Assembly (NCBI GenBank): GCA_023433855.1
Contig: JAEYTV010000621.1
Location: 1 to 8,872, forward strand
Direction: 5' to 3'
DNA length: 8,872 bases
Origin: Pseudomonadota bacterium
GTDB lineage: Bacteria > Pseudomonadota > Alphaproteobacteria > Rhizobiales > Rhizobiaceae
Position 1 is the first letter of the stretch. Every line of letters starts with the position of its first letter. The notes beneath the pieces were generated by a model. The model was not told where the DNA came from. It did no database searches and was given only the letters and a program-made list of their open reading frames with translations. A program made the translations under genes and the position numbers. This document shows positions 1 through 7,015 of the stretch, piece after piece.

Positions 1-640
1 CCTCCACATCAAGAACGACCTGATCGAGCAGCGCGTCAAGATCGTTACGGATGCCGATGCCCTGGTGCACGTCTCGGGACATCCGCGTCGCAATGAACTC
101 CTGAAGATGTACGAGTGGACCCGGCCCCAGATTCTCGTCCCGGTGCATGGCGAGGCTGCGCATCTCACCGCGCAGGCCGAACTCGGCGCATCTGCCGGGA
201 TCAGGACGATCCCGCGTGTCAGAAACGGCGATATCCTGCGCCTGGCGCCAGGGCCGGCTGAGGTCATAGATGAAGCGCCTCACGGACGGATATTCAGAGA
301 CGGCAAGCTTGTTGGCGATTTCGACGAGATGGGCATCGGCGATCGGCGAAAGCTCGCCTACGTCGGACACGTCTCCGTCAACGTCCTGCTGGATAGCCGT
401 TACGAGTTCTTGAGCGATCCCGACGTGGTCGCCTTCGGCCTGCCGGAATTCGACGACGAGGGCGATGCCATGGAGGATAGGCTATACGACGCTGTGCTGG
501 GTGCGGTGGAAAGTGTTCCCCGCGGCCGGCGCAAGGATCTGGACATGCTGCGCGAGGCCGTCCGCCGTGCCGTGCGTGCCGCGGCTGCCGAGACCTGGGG
601 CAAGAAGCCGGTGGTGACGGTTTTCGTTACCCGGCTGTAG
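1..640 (+). CDS. rnj: Ribonuclease J, C-terminal part (5' end outside window)
   Basis: The reading frame is open from base 2, so the gene starts upstream; 212 residues are visible. RNase J is a metallo-beta-lactamase/beta-CASP ribonuclease with endonuclease and 5'-3' exonuclease activity, acting in the cytoplasm in mRNA turnover and rRNA maturation. The visible part holds the end of the beta-CASP/lactamase core: the SGHPRRNEL motif at visible residues 25-33, and PVHGE at 46-50, whose His is a metal ligand in the family. After about residue 120 comes the small C-terminal domain (RRKLAYVGHVSVNVLLDSR and on), which in known RNase J proteins contributes to dimer formation. Full-length alphaproteobacterial members are about 555 residues, so roughly 60% of the protein is missing. 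Only 16 bases separate its stop from mce, which suggests cotranscription. Family assignment is secure; the symbol rnj is by family. Confidence 0.93.
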   Translation, partial: LHIKNDLIEQRVKIVTDADALVHVSGHPRRNELLKMYEWTRPQILVPVHGEAAHLTAQAELGASAGIRTIPRVRNGDILRLAPGPAEVIDEAPHGRIFRDGKLVGDFDEMGIGDRRKLAYVGHVSVNVLLDSRYEFLSDPDVVAFGLPEFDDEGDAMEDRLYDAVLGAVESVPRGRRKDLDMLREAVRRAVRAAAAETWGKKPVVTVFVTRL

Positions 641-656
641 TTGGAGGAGGGGGCCG

Positions 657-1061
657 ATGATCGGTCGCGTCAATCATATCGCAATTGCGGTGCCGGATCT
701 GGCTGCCGCGACGGCGATCTATCGCGATGCCCTGGGCGCGCCCGTTTCTCAAGCCGCGAAATTGCCGGAACACGGGGTCACCGTCGTCTTTGTTGATCTT
801 CCCAATACCAAGCTTGAATTGATGGAACCCCTCGGTGAAGGTTCGCCTATCGCAGCGTTCCTCGACAAGAACCCTTCGGGCGGCATGCACCATGTCTGTT
901 ACGAGGTCGATGACATCATCGCCGCCCGTGATCGGCTGAAGGCGTCTGGTGCCCGCATACTGGGGGACGGCACCCCGAAGATTGGCGCCCACGGCAAGCC
1001 GGTCCTTTTTCTTCATCCGAAGGACTTCAACGGTACCCTCATCGAACTAGAGCAGATCTGA
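657..1061 (+). CDS. mce: Methylmalonyl-CoA epimerase
   Basis: A 134-residue protein of the vicinal-oxygen-chelate (glyoxalase-like) fold. It interconverts (2S)- and (2R)-methylmalonyl-CoA, the step between propionyl-CoA carboxylase and the B12-dependent mutase in the route from propionate, odd-chain fatty acids and some amino acids to succinyl-CoA. Diagnostic blocks are NHIAIAVPDL (6-15), LPEHGV (36-41), MHHVCYEVDD (77-86), KIGAHGKPVLFLHPKD (108-123) and the C-terminal LIELEQ. Probable metal ligands and catalytic residues by family alignment are His7, Glu54, His79 and Glu130. Length and motifs closely match bacterial and human epimerases. The ATG is supported by GGAGGAGG at 643-650, six bases upstream. 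It sits 16 bases after rnj, so it is probably cotranscribed with it. The mutase and carboxylase genes are not in this window. Confidence 0.95.
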   Translation: MIGRVNHIAIAVPDLAAATAIYRDALGAPVSQAAKLPEHGVTVVFVDLPNTKLELMEPLGEGSPIAAFLDKNPSGGMHHVCYEVDDIIAARDRLKASGARILGDGTPKIGAHGKPVLFLHPKDFNGTLIELEQI

Positions 1062-1130
1062 AGGTCTTGCAGGAGCAAGAACGCATCAGTTCGGGCTTGA
1101 CCCTGCGGCATTGCGTCCGTGGCGGTTCGT

Positions 1131-1159
1131 TTGAGCTTCTCAATCGTCCGGCTTATAAC
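1131..1159 (+). promoter_or_regulatory. Predicted sigma-70 promoter upstream of the DUF1467 gene
   Basis: TTGAGC at 1131-1136 and TATAAC at 1154-1159 are separated by exactly 17 bases, close to TTGACA-N17-TATAAT. Transcription would start near 1166, about 25 bases before the ATG at 1192. The -10 hexamer lies inside a perfect 5-base inverted repeat, CCGGC (1148-1152) and GCCGG (1160-1164), which could be a protein site or chance. The promoter would let DUF1467 be expressed separately from rnj-mce. It is predicted by pattern only. Confidence 0.45.
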
Positions 1160-1191
1160 GCCGGTCTTGTTTTCGAACTCGGGTGACCTTC

Positions 1192-1467
1192 ATGTCATTG
1201 CTCACGGTCGCAGCCATCTACTTCATCATCTGGTGGACGGTGCTCTTCATGGTCCTGCCGCTCGGCTATCGTAGCCAGCACGATGACGGTGAAGTCACGA
1301 CAGGAACCGTGGAAAGCGCCCCTGCGAAGTTTCGCGGCGGCCGTGTTGTGTTGCTGACGACCGTGATCTCGGCCGCTCTCTACGCGGCTTATCACATCGC
1401 CTCGTCCTATCTCGGTTTCGGCATCGGAGACATCCCGGTCATTCTCCCGAGCTTCGACAAGGGTTGA
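1192..1467 (+). CDS. DUF1467 family small inner-membrane protein
   Basis: A 91-residue protein of unknown function from a family found in alphaproteobacteria, commonly beside mce and proS as here. Two hydrophobic segments are clear, at about residues 4-24 (ending WWTVLFMVLPLG) and about 52-72. They are joined by a polar loop with a family-typical GTVESAPAKFRGG stretch (37-50). The IWW and LPLGYRSQ elements after the first helix also fit DUF1467. No catalytic motif is visible. The ATG at 1192 is preferred over an in-frame GTG at 1183, which would only add three residues (start-Thr-Phe); neither has a strong Shine-Dalgarno, the best being GGGTG just upstream. The gene is 130 bases past mce and has its own candidate promoter. 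The function cannot be stated from sequence. Confidence 0.85.
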   Translation: MSLLTVAAIYFIIWWTVLFMVLPLGYRSQHDDGEVTTGTVESAPAKFRGGRVVLLTTVISAALYAAYHIASSYLGFGIGDIPVILPSFDKG

Positions 1468-1538
1468 GGGCTGTCATCTTCCTGTGATCACGTTCGCTGC
1501 AGGCGGGCAGCTTTCTGGAGATGCGGCCGTGACAGCGC
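1468..1538. other. Structured 3' flank of the DUF1467 gene, no protein gene
   Basis: This stretch contains nested inverted repeats. GCTGTCA (1470-1476) pairs with TGACAGC (1530-1536), enclosing GCTGC (1496-1500) and GCAGC (1507-1511) with a 6-base loop, plus a perfect 8-base palindrome GTGATCAC (1484-1491). The inner hairpin is followed by TTTCT and could be a weak + strand terminator. The region may be a structured 3' UTR or part of an RNA gene; the sequence does not decide. Confidence 0.35.
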
Positions 1539-1568
1539 AAAAAAAAACAAGGCCGTAAAGCCTTGTTT
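1539..1568 (-). terminator. Intrinsic terminator, strongest on the minus strand, possibly bidirectional
   Basis: AAACAAGGC (1545-1553) and GCCTTGTTT (1560-1568) form a perfect 9-bp stem with loop CGTAAA. A run of nine A at 1539-1547 on the + strand becomes a run of nine U after the hairpin on the minus strand, which is an excellent intrinsic terminator. Read on the + strand, the stem is followed by a mixed, moderately T-rich tract (TTTCTAGTTT), so it may also stop transcripts from DUF1467. The flanking protein genes are both on the + strand, so the strong minus-strand signal suggests a minus-strand transcript in this gap. Confidence 0.75.
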
Positions 1569-1684
1569 CTAGTTTCGCGTGATCCTTAACCGTTGCCGGG
1601 GCAGCGAACAAGCGCGCCTAAGATCTGATCCTCCCAAGACTTGACCGCGAGATGGCAAGAATTTGAACTCCTTGCCTCTTTTGT
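1539..1684 (-). ncRNA. Candidate small RNA on the minus strand between DUF1467 and proS
   Basis: No convincing ORF is present, but the pieces of a small RNA gene line up on the minus strand. There is a promoter-like pair at 1719-1691, a predicted start near 1684 and a strong intrinsic terminator at 1568-1539, giving about 145 nt. Inside are GGCAAG and CTTGCC (1654-1659 with 1671-1676, 11-base loop), a central hairpin at 1591-1606, and a purine-rich GGGAGGA segment (complement of 1629-1637). The central hairpin CGTTGC/GCAGCG has a T-G pair that is a wobble on the + strand but an A-C mismatch on the minus strand, so part of the structure favours the opposite strand. The GGCAAG hairpin is also followed by TCTTTT on the + strand. 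Strand and even existence are therefore tentative. I could not match it to a named rhizobial sRNA family. Confidence 0.35.
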
Positions 1685-1690
1685 GAGCTA

Positions 1691-1719
1691 AACCTAGCTT
1701 AAAGACTGTGCTTTGTCAC
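1691..1719 (-). promoter_or_regulatory. Possible minus-strand promoter for the candidate small RNA
   Basis: On the minus strand GTGACA (complement of 1714-1719) and TAGGTT (complement of 1691-1696) are spaced by 17 bases. The -35 matches 5 of 6 consensus bases; the -10 is weak. Directly upstream of the -35 on that strand is an A-rich stretch (complement of about 1723-1740, with runs of seven and five A) that resembles an UP element. Confidence 0.3.
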
Positions 1720-1966
1720 CTGATTTTTTTGTATTTTTGACACAGTGGGCTAAAATATTTCAGTTGACAAAAATGTCGCAGGTCGATGCCGCAAATTTCC
1801 CATCTTTTCGTGATCAGCCAACACGACGCGCCATTCGGGGCTTGTGTAACGGTGATGCGAGCGGGTTTCCTTGTGAGCCGGGAACGGCTATGTAGCCTGG
1901 CAATATCACTGAAGAAACGGCCGATTCTCACACCGGGGAAGAGGCCCGAACCCTGCGGAAATCCCG
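1720..1966 (+). promoter_or_regulatory. AT-rich upstream region of proS with repeated TTGACA
   Basis: About 250 bases with no convincing gene. The AT-rich start (1723-1773) holds two exact TTGACA hexamers, at 1737-1742 and 1764-1769. Neither has a good -10 at 16-18 bases. TAAAAT at 1751-1756 is -10-like but its upstream partner (TTTGTA, 1728-1733) is poor. The second TTGACA overlaps a small inverted repeat, GACA (1766-1769) and TGTC (1774-1777) with an AAAA spacer, which could be an operator. The proS promoter is probably here, giving a leader of roughly 150-200 bases. The exact elements cannot be fixed. Confidence 0.35.
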
Positions 1967-3292
1967 ATGCGTCTCTCCCGCTATTTCATGCCCATCCTGA
2001 AGGAAAACCCCAAGGAAGCGGAAATCGTCTCCCACCGACTGATGTTGCGTGCCGGCATGATCCGGCAGCAGAGCCAGGGGATCTATTCCTGGTTGCCACT
2101 TGGCAAGCGGGTGCTGGACAAGGTCAACGGCATCATTCGTGAGGAGCAGAACCGCGCCGGTGCAATCGAGATCTCGATGCCGACGCTTCAGTCTGCCGAG
2201 CTCTGGCAGGAAAGCGGACGTTACGACGCCTACGGTAAGGAGATGCTGCGCATCACCGACCGCCAGGAACGGCCGATGCTCTACGGTCCGACCAATGAGG
2301 AGATGGTGACGGATATCTTCCGCTCCTACGTCAAGTCATACAAGAACCTCCCGCTCAATCTCTATCACATCCAGCTGAAATTCCGCGACGAGATCAGGCC
2401 CCGTTTCGGCACCATGCGCTCGCGTGAATTCCTGATGAAGGACGCCTATTCCTTTGATCTGACGAAGGAGGGAGCAGAACATTCCTATCGGAAGATGTTC
2501 ACTGCCTATCTGCGCACCTTCTCCCGGCTGGGGCTCCGAGCAATACCGATGCGGGCCGACACCGGCCCGATCGGCGGCAATCTGAGCCACGAGTTCATCA
2601 TCCTGGCCGACACCGGGGAATCGGAAGTCTTTTCTCACCGGGATTTCGTAAACTTCGACATCCCCGGCATCGAGACGAACTTCGATGACGTCGAGGCGTT
2701 GAAGGCGATCTTCGATCAGTGGACCTCGGTCTATGCGGCGACCTCTGAAATGCACGACGAGGCTCAGTTCGAAGCGATTGCCCCCGAAGACCGCATGTCA
2801 GCCCGAGGGATCGAGGTTGGCCATATCTTCTACTTCGGGACGAAGTACTCCGAGCCCATGGGCGCCCGGGTGCAGGGGCCGGATGGCCGGGAGCACGCCG
2901 TCCACATGGGTTCCTATGGTATTGGGCCGACCCGCCTTGTTCCCGCCATCATCGAAGCTTCGCATGACGAGAATGGAATCATCTGGCCGTCATCCGTCGC
3001 GCCGTTCGATCTGGTTGTCATCAACATGAAGCCCGGTGACGAGGCCTGCGACCGGATATGCGAAACGCTCTATGGAGGTTTGCAGACCGTTGGCAAGGAT
3101 GTGCTTTACGACGACACCGACGAGCGCGCCGGCACCAAGTTCGCCACTGCTGACCTGATCGGTGTTCCCTTCCAGGTGATCGTCGGACCGCGCTCGGCCG
3201 CGAACGGAGAGGTGGAGGTCAAGGACCGCAAGACAGGCGAGCGGGAAGTACTCACCGTCGAAGCGGCCATCAACAGGCTTGCCGGCCGCTAG
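1967..3292 (+). CDS. proS: Prolyl-tRNA synthetase, short form without the editing insertion
   Basis: A 441-residue class II aminoacyl-tRNA synthetase that charges tRNA-Pro with proline in the cytoplasm. N-terminal residues ([14 protein letters not shown], then [19 protein letters not shown]) match bacterial ProRS. The catalytic domain shows GPTNEE at 107-112, motif 2 around 138-163 ([26 protein letters not shown], split here by a space) and motif 3 with [10 protein letters not shown] at 315-324. The anticodon-binding domain covers about 347-441 and includes [14 protein letters not shown]. coli ProRS has about 572 residues because of a roughly 180-residue editing domain between motifs 2 and 3. 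Here only about 150 residues lie between them, so the insertion is missing or vestigial, as known for alphaproteobacteria; Ala-tRNA-Pro clearance there falls to separate proteins. The start is set by homology: the ATG at 1967 has only a weak GGAA upstream. The stop is 54 bases before lolC. Confidence 0.97.
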   Translation: MRLSRYFMPILKENPKEAEIVSHRLMLRAGMIRQQSQGIYSWLPLGKRVLDKVNGIIREEQNRAGAIEISMPTLQSAELWQESGRYDAYGKEMLRITDRQERPMLYGPTNEEMVTDIFRSYVKSYKNLPLNLYHIQLKFRDEIRPRFGTMRSREFLMKDAYSFDLTKEGAEHSYRKMFTAYLRTFSRLGLRAIPMRADTGPIGGNLSHEFIILADTGESEVFSHRDFVNFDIPGIETNFDDVEALKAIFDQWTSVYAATSEMHDEAQFEAIAPEDRMSARGIEVGHIFYFGTKYSEPMGARVQGPDGREHAVHMGSYGIGPTRLVPAIIEASHDENGIIWPSSVAPFDLVVINMKPGDEACDRICETLYGGLQTVGKDVLYDDTDERAGTKFATADLIGVPFQVIVGPRSAANGEVEVKDRKTGEREVLTVEAAINRLAGR

Positions 3293-3346
3293 GCGGCACA
3301 CAGTCGAGAAAGGATGGCGGCTTCCCGCCCGCATTGAGGAGACGGC

Positions 3347-4654
3347 ATGGCAAGCGTCACGGCGCATGATGAGGCGGCAAGGGCAAAACAGCGTCCGACC
3401 GCCGGGCCTTTTTCGGCCTTCGAACGAATGGTTGCCTGGCGCTACCTGCGCTCTCGCCGCCGGGAAGCCTTCATCTCCGTCATTGCCGGTTTTTCCTTCA
3501 TTGGCATCATGCTGGGCGTTGCGACGCTGATCATCGTCATGGCGGTCATGAATGGTTTCCGCACCGAATTGATTTCGCGCATTCTCGGCATCAACGGCCA
3601 TATGATTGTCCAGCCGATCGATGGCCCCTTCACCGACTATGCGGAACTCACGACGAAATTCGCCGCGGTACCTGGCGTCAGGATGGCTCTGCCGCTGGTC
3701 GAGGGGCAGACCCTCGCCTCCGGCCGCGGAGGCGCCGGGTCGGGCGCCCTGGTGAGAGGCATTCGTCCAGAGGACGTGGAGAAACTCACGGAGGTTGCGC
3801 ACAACATCAGGTCGGGAGATTTGGTGGGCTTCGCCGCCGGCGAAGGGGTGCTGGTCGGGTCGCGGCTTGCGGCGCAGTTGGGGCTGAGCGCCGGCGACCA
3901 GATCACGCTGATCTCTCCGGAAGGAGACGTGACCCCCATGGGCGTCAATCCTCGCGTCAAATCGTACCCCGTGTCCGGCATTTTCGAGATCGGCATGTCG
4001 GAATACGACGCTACCATCATCTATATGCCTCTGGAAGAATCGCAGCTCTATTTCAACGCGGAGGGGCTGGTACAGTCGATCGAACTCTTTATCGACGATC
4101 CCGATAATGTCGACGGTCTGCGCCCACTGATCGAAGCGGCTGCGGGGCGGCAGGTGTTTGTTTCCGACTGGCGTCAGCGCAACCAGACCTTCTTTTCCGC
4201 CCTTCAGGTCGAACGGAACGTGATGTTCATGATCCTGACGTTGATCGTGCTGGTTGCGGCCCTCAACATCATCTCGGGCCTGATCATGCTGGTCAAGGAC
4301 AAGGGCAGCGACATCGCAATTCTGCGAACGATGGGAGCTGGATCCGGCGCAATCATGCGGATCTTCTTCATGACCGGCGCGGCGATCGGCCTGGTTGGAA
4401 CGCTTGCCGGCGTCGTGCTCGGCGTCGTCGTCTGTTTGAACATCGAATCGATCCGGCAGTTCTTTTCCTGGCTGTCGGGGACGGTGCTCTTCGATCCGGA
4501 GCTTTATTTCCTCAGTCAACTGCCGGCCGAGATGAGCCTCAGAGAGACGCTGTCGGTGGTGATCATGGCCCTTGGGCTCTCCTTCATAGCCACCATCTTC
4601 CCCGCATGGCGAGCGGCCAAGCTCGATCCGGTGCAAGCCCTCCGATACGAATAA
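3347..4654 (+). CDS. lolC: LolC/LolE-family lipoprotein-releasing ABC transporter permease
   Basis: A 435-residue inner-membrane permease of the MacB/LolCE type. With the LolD ATPase it extracts outer-membrane lipoproteins from the inner membrane and hands them to periplasmic LolA. Topology is typical: a cytoplasmic N-terminus with [19 protein letters not shown] (26-44), TM1 about 44-70, a large periplasmic domain about 71-285, and TM2 (292-316), TM3 (338-364) and TM4 (400-420) near the C-terminus. The final DPVQALRYE is the conserved family end. The cytoplasmic loop [15 protein letters not shown] (317-331) is the coupling-helix region that meets LolD. The ATG at 3347 follows GAGGAG (3336-3341) with five-base spacing. 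Only one LolC/E-type permease is present beside lolD, so a homodimer is likely, as in other bacteria with a single hybrid permease; a second copy elsewhere cannot be excluded. The first 25 residues are poorly conserved in character. Confidence 0.93.
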   Translation: MASVTAHDEAARAKQRPTAGPFSAFERMVAWRYLRSRRREAFISVIAGFSFIGIMLGVATLIIVMAVMNGFRTELISRILGINGHMIVQPIDGPFTDYAELTTKFAAVPGVRMALPLVEGQTLASGRGGAGSGALVRGIRPEDVEKLTEVAHNIRSGDLVGFAAGEGVLVGSRLAAQLGLSAGDQITLISPEGDVTPMGVNPRVKSYPVSGIFEIGMSEYDATIIYMPLEESQLYFNAEGLVQSIELFIDDPDNVDGLRPLIEAAAGRQVFVSDWRQRNQTFFSALQVERNVMFMILTLIVLVAALNIISGLIMLVKDKGSDIAILRTMGAGSGAIMRIFFMTGAAIGLVGTLAGVVLGVVVCLNIESIRQFFSWLSGTVLFDPELYFLSQLPAEMSLRETLSVVIMALGLSFIATIFPAWRAAKLDPVQALRYE

Positions 4655-4671
4655 CAGGATTCCCACTCTTC

Positions 4672-5355
4672 ATGGCACCCAGAACCGTCCTGCAACTCGC
4701 TGCCGTCGAACGCCACTACGGCGAGGGCGAGACAATGCTGTCGATCTTGAAGGGAGCGGACCTGCAATTGAGAAGTGGCGAAACGGTCGCGCTGGTGGCT
4801 CCCTCGGGAACCGGAAAATCCACCTTGCTGCACCTCGCTGGCCTACTCGAACATCCGGACGGGGGTGAAGTCCTTGTCGGAAACCGTCCATGCAACGATT
4901 TGAGCGATGACGAGCGTACGGCCATGAGGCGCACGGACATCGGTTTCGTTTACCAGTTCCATCATCTTCTGCCGGAGTTTTCTGCAGTCGAAAACATCAT
5001 GATGCCGCAACTCATCGCGGGGCTCTCAAAGCAGGAGGCCCGGGAACGGGCAGTGCAGTTGCTTGACTACATGCGGATCGGCCACCGTGCCGAACATCGG
5101 CCATCGGAGCTCTCCGGCGGCGAGCAGCAACGCGTTGCGATTGCCCGTGCGGTCGCCAACGCGCCTCGGATTTTGCTGGCCGACGAGCCCACAGGCAACC
5201 TCGATCCGACGACAGCGTCCTATGTGTTCGAGGCACTGGAGGCGCTTGTTCGCCAGTCCGGACTGGCAGCGCTGATCGCCACGCACAATCATGAGCTTGC
5301 TGGCCGGATGGACAGGCGCGTGACGATAGAAGGCGGCAAGGTCGTCGAGATGTGA
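4672..5355 (+). CDS. lolD: LolD lipoprotein-releasing ABC transporter ATPase
   Basis: A 227-residue cytoplasmic ABC ATPase that powers lipoprotein release with the permease encoded just upstream. Walker A is APSGTGKST (43-51; Ala replaces the usual leading Gly), the Q-loop Gln is at 95 in [14 protein letters not shown], the signature [14 protein letters not shown] is at 147-160, Walker [14 protein letters not shown] is at 167-179 and the switch His is at 205 (ATHNHELA). The [10 protein letters not shown] segment is the LolD-specific stretch that distinguishes it from other MacB-like ATPases. All catalytic motifs are intact and the length is normal for LolD. The ATG at 4672 is 17 bases after the lolC stop; an upstream in-frame ATG at 4606 would lie inside lolC and add 22 non-conserved residues. 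The Shine-Dalgarno is weak (AGGA at 4656-4659), so translation may depend on coupling to lolC. Confidence 0.95.
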   Translation: MAPRTVLQLAAVERHYGEGETMLSILKGADLQLRSGETVALVAPSGTGKSTLLHLAGLLEHPDGGEVLVGNRPCNDLSDDERTAMRRTDIGFVYQFHHLLPEFSAVENIMMPQLIAGLSKQEARERAVQLLDYMRIGHRAEHRPSELSGGEQQRVAIARAVANAPRILLADEPTGNLDPTTASYVFEALEALVRQSGLAALIATHNHELAGRMDRRVTIEGGKVVEM

Positions 5356-5416
5356 CGAGGCCTGTCCGTGGCGGGTCGACGGATTGTCTACCCGGAACCG
5401 CCAGTTCCAATAAGCG

Positions 5417-5438
5417 TTCCTCCTTCCCATAGAGGAAG
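5417..5438 (+). promoter_or_regulatory. Small hairpin covering the ribosome site of the DUF1206 gene
   Basis: TTCCTC (5417-5422) can pair with GAGGAA (5432-5437), or alternatively CTTCC (5423-5427) with GGAAG (5434-5438). Either pairing hides the AGAGGAAG Shine-Dalgarno that sits five bases before the ATG at 5443. It could damp translation initiation or simply be a chance pyrimidine tract opposite the ribosome site. Confidence 0.3.
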
Positions 5439-5442
5439 ATCA

Positions 5443-6261
5443 ATGCAGAACGACGCAAATTTCGAGAAGCTGGCAAGGCTTGGATATGCCGCCCGAGGAT
5501 TGGTCTACGTGCTGACCGGTGGGATGGCACTCCTGTCCACCGTGAATGCCGGCGAGGCCAACTCCCGCTCCGCCCTCGAGCTTGTTCTGCGGCAACCCTT
5601 GGGCGCGCTCTGGCTCGGTTTGATCGGTGTGGGGCTGGCAGCATTCGTGCTGTGGAGGATCGTTCAGGCAGTATACAATACGGACCGGCATGAACGGGAG
5701 GCCAAGGGCTATGCTATCCGTGCCGCTCTGCTTGTAAGTGCGCTGACCTATGCAGGTCTGTGTATGTTTGCTGTCGGCCATGCCTTGCAACGGGGATTTG
5801 GCGGGGGCCAGGCCGATGGGCAAAAAAGCCTGGCGGCGTGGCTGATGCAGCAGCCCTTTGGTCCGTATCTGGTGGCAGTCGCCGGCCTTTCCGTGCTGGC
5901 GGCCGGATTTGCGCAGATAGGCAAGGGACTGAAGCAGAGCTACCTGAAGTATTTCGATCCCCAGTGGAAGCAGCGATCGTTTCTCAACGGTATGTGCATC
6001 TATGGGCTTTGCGCCCGGGGCGCCATTCTCCTGATTGTAGGAGGGTTCTTGATTTATGCTGCCGTCGCCGTCGACCCCTCCCAGGCCGGCAGCACCGGCG
6101 AAGCGCTTTCCTGGGTGAGCCAACTGCCTTTCGGCCGGCTTCTCTATGCACTCGTGGCCTTCGGACTTTTTGCATTCGGCGTCTACAGCCTGATCGAGGC
6201 CCGCTTCCGGATCATCGATCCGCCTTCCCACTCTCGATTACGATGGGCGCTGCCAGTCTGA
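5443..6261 (+). CDS. DUF1206 family membrane protein with three internal repeats
   Basis: A 272-residue multi-pass inner-membrane protein of unknown function. It is built from three copies of a two-helix unit of about 70 residues. Unit 1 covers about 10-78, unit 2 about 90-165 and unit 3 about 183-256. The first helix of units 1 and 3 carries a GYAARGLVYVLTGG / GLCARGAILLIVGG motif, which is the DUF1206 signature; unit 2 has diverged here (ALTYAGLCMFAVGHAL). The second helix of each unit begins with QPLG (51), QPFG (137) or LPFG (228), followed by a conserved hydrophobic helix. Six membrane helices are expected, with no signal peptide or catalytic motif. The ATG at 5443 is chosen over the in-frame GTG at 5368, because AGAGGAAG (5431-5438) is well spaced and the conserved repeat starts just after. 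It lies 87 bases after lolD and 40 before the PAP2 gene. Confidence 0.85.
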   Translation: MQNDANFEKLARLGYAARGLVYVLTGGMALLSTVNAGEANSRSALELVLRQPLGALWLGLIGVGLAAFVLWRIVQAVYNTDRHEREAKGYAIRAALLVSALTYAGLCMFAVGHALQRGFGGGQADGQKSLAAWLMQQPFGPYLVAVAGLSVLAAGFAQIGKGLKQSYLKYFDPQWKQRSFLNGMCIYGLCARGAILLIVGGFLIYAAVAVDPSQAGSTGEALSWVSQLPFGRLLYALVAFGLFAFGVYSLIEARFRIIDPPSHSRLRWALPV

Positions 6262-6301
6262 TGGCGGTCGACCCATCCAACGAAGGAAAGCTTGAAGCAC
6301 C

Positions 6302-7015
6302 ATGACCTTTCACTCGAGCAATGGGCGCAAACTGACCGGCAGGTTCATGACCTTCGAGCCGGTCGGCCTTGTGATGTTCGCCATTATCGCCGGCGGGCTC
6401 CTGCTGTTCTTCTATCTGACCGGTGAGGTGATGGAAGGCGACACTCATGCTTTCGATGAATGGCTTCTTCTGGCGTTGCGGAACGCCGAAGATCTGGCGC
6501 AGTCACGCGGTCCCTTCTGGCTCGACCACGCCATGGAGGACATAACGGCGCTCGGCGGTACAACGGTGCTGTCCCTGATGACGATTTTGGCTCTGATTTA
6601 TCTGCTGCTGGCAAGGCAGCGCGCCATTGCGCTCTTCATGTTTGCGTCCGTGGTCGGAGGCTGGCTTCTCAGTCATATCCTCAAGCTCGGTGTCGCGCGC
6701 CCGCGCCCGGACATAGTGCCGCACATGGTCGAGGTCTACGATCTGAGCTTTCCGAGCGGACATGCCATGCTGTCCGCAGTCACCTATCTCACGCTGGGCG
6801 CATTGTTGTCCCGGACCCAACCATACGCCTCGACGCGGATATTCCTGATTGCCGTGGCAATCTTCTTGACGCTTATCGTCGGTTTCAGCCGGGTCTACCT
6901 CGGTGTGCATTATCCAACCGATGTTCTCGGGGGCTGGTGTGTCGGCGCCAGCTGGGCGCTTGCGTGCTGGATGGTAGCCCGTCGCTTCATTTCCGCCAAA
7001 CCCTCGGCAGCCTAG
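6302..7015 (+). CDS. PAP2-superfamily membrane phosphatase
   Basis: A 237-residue integral-membrane phosphatase of the type 2 phosphatidic acid phosphatase family. The three-part catalytic signature is complete: KLGVARPRP (Lys128-Pro136, K-x6-RP), PSGH (151-154) with the acid-base His154, and SRVYLGVHYPTD (196-207, SR-x5-H-x3-D) with nucleophile His203. Helices fall at about 21-40, 86-103, 108-127, 155-170, 179-195 and 207-228, placing the active site on the periplasmic face in known relatives. Substrates in the family include phosphatidic acid, phosphatidylglycerophosphate, undecaprenyl pyrophosphate and, in rhizobia, lipid A phosphates; motifs alone do not tell which. The start at 6302 is preceded by AAGGAAAG (6283-6290), spaced a little long at 11 bases; an ATG at codon 16 is an alternative. 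It follows the DUF1206 gene by 40 bases, so the two are probably cotranscribed. Confidence 0.92.
   Translation: MTFHSSNGRKLTGRFMTFEPVGLVMFAIIAGGLLLFFYLTGEVMEGDTHAFDEWLLLALRNAEDLAQSRGPFWLDHAMEDITALGGTTVLSLMTILALIYLLLARQRAIALFMFASVVGGWLLSHILKLGVARPRPDIVPHMVEVYDLSFPSGHAMLSAVTYLTLGALLSRTQPYASTRIFLIAVAIFLTLIVGFSRVYLGVHYPTDVLGGWCVGASWALACWMVARRFISAKPSAA

Noticed and set aside
1713..2142. Several short frames on both strands in the proS leader (1713-1895 +, 1716-1931 -, 1786-2142 +)
   Set aside because: None has a good ribosome site or recognisable family, and they overlap each other or the conserved start of proS.
2990..4666. A 558-codon open frame on the minus strand opposite proS end and lolC
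   Set aside because: It is fully antisense to strongly supported genes, has low-complexity Arg/His/Asp-rich composition without domains, and is typical of shadow frames in GC-rich coding DNA.
4606..4671. Upstream in-frame start for lolD overlapping lolC
   Set aside because: The added 22 residues are not LolD-like; the ATG at 4672 aligns with the family start.
5368..5442. In-frame GTG start for the DUF1206 protein
   Set aside because: No ribosome site there, and the extra 25 residues are proline-rich and unlike the family; the ATG at 5443 has a good AGAGGAAG.
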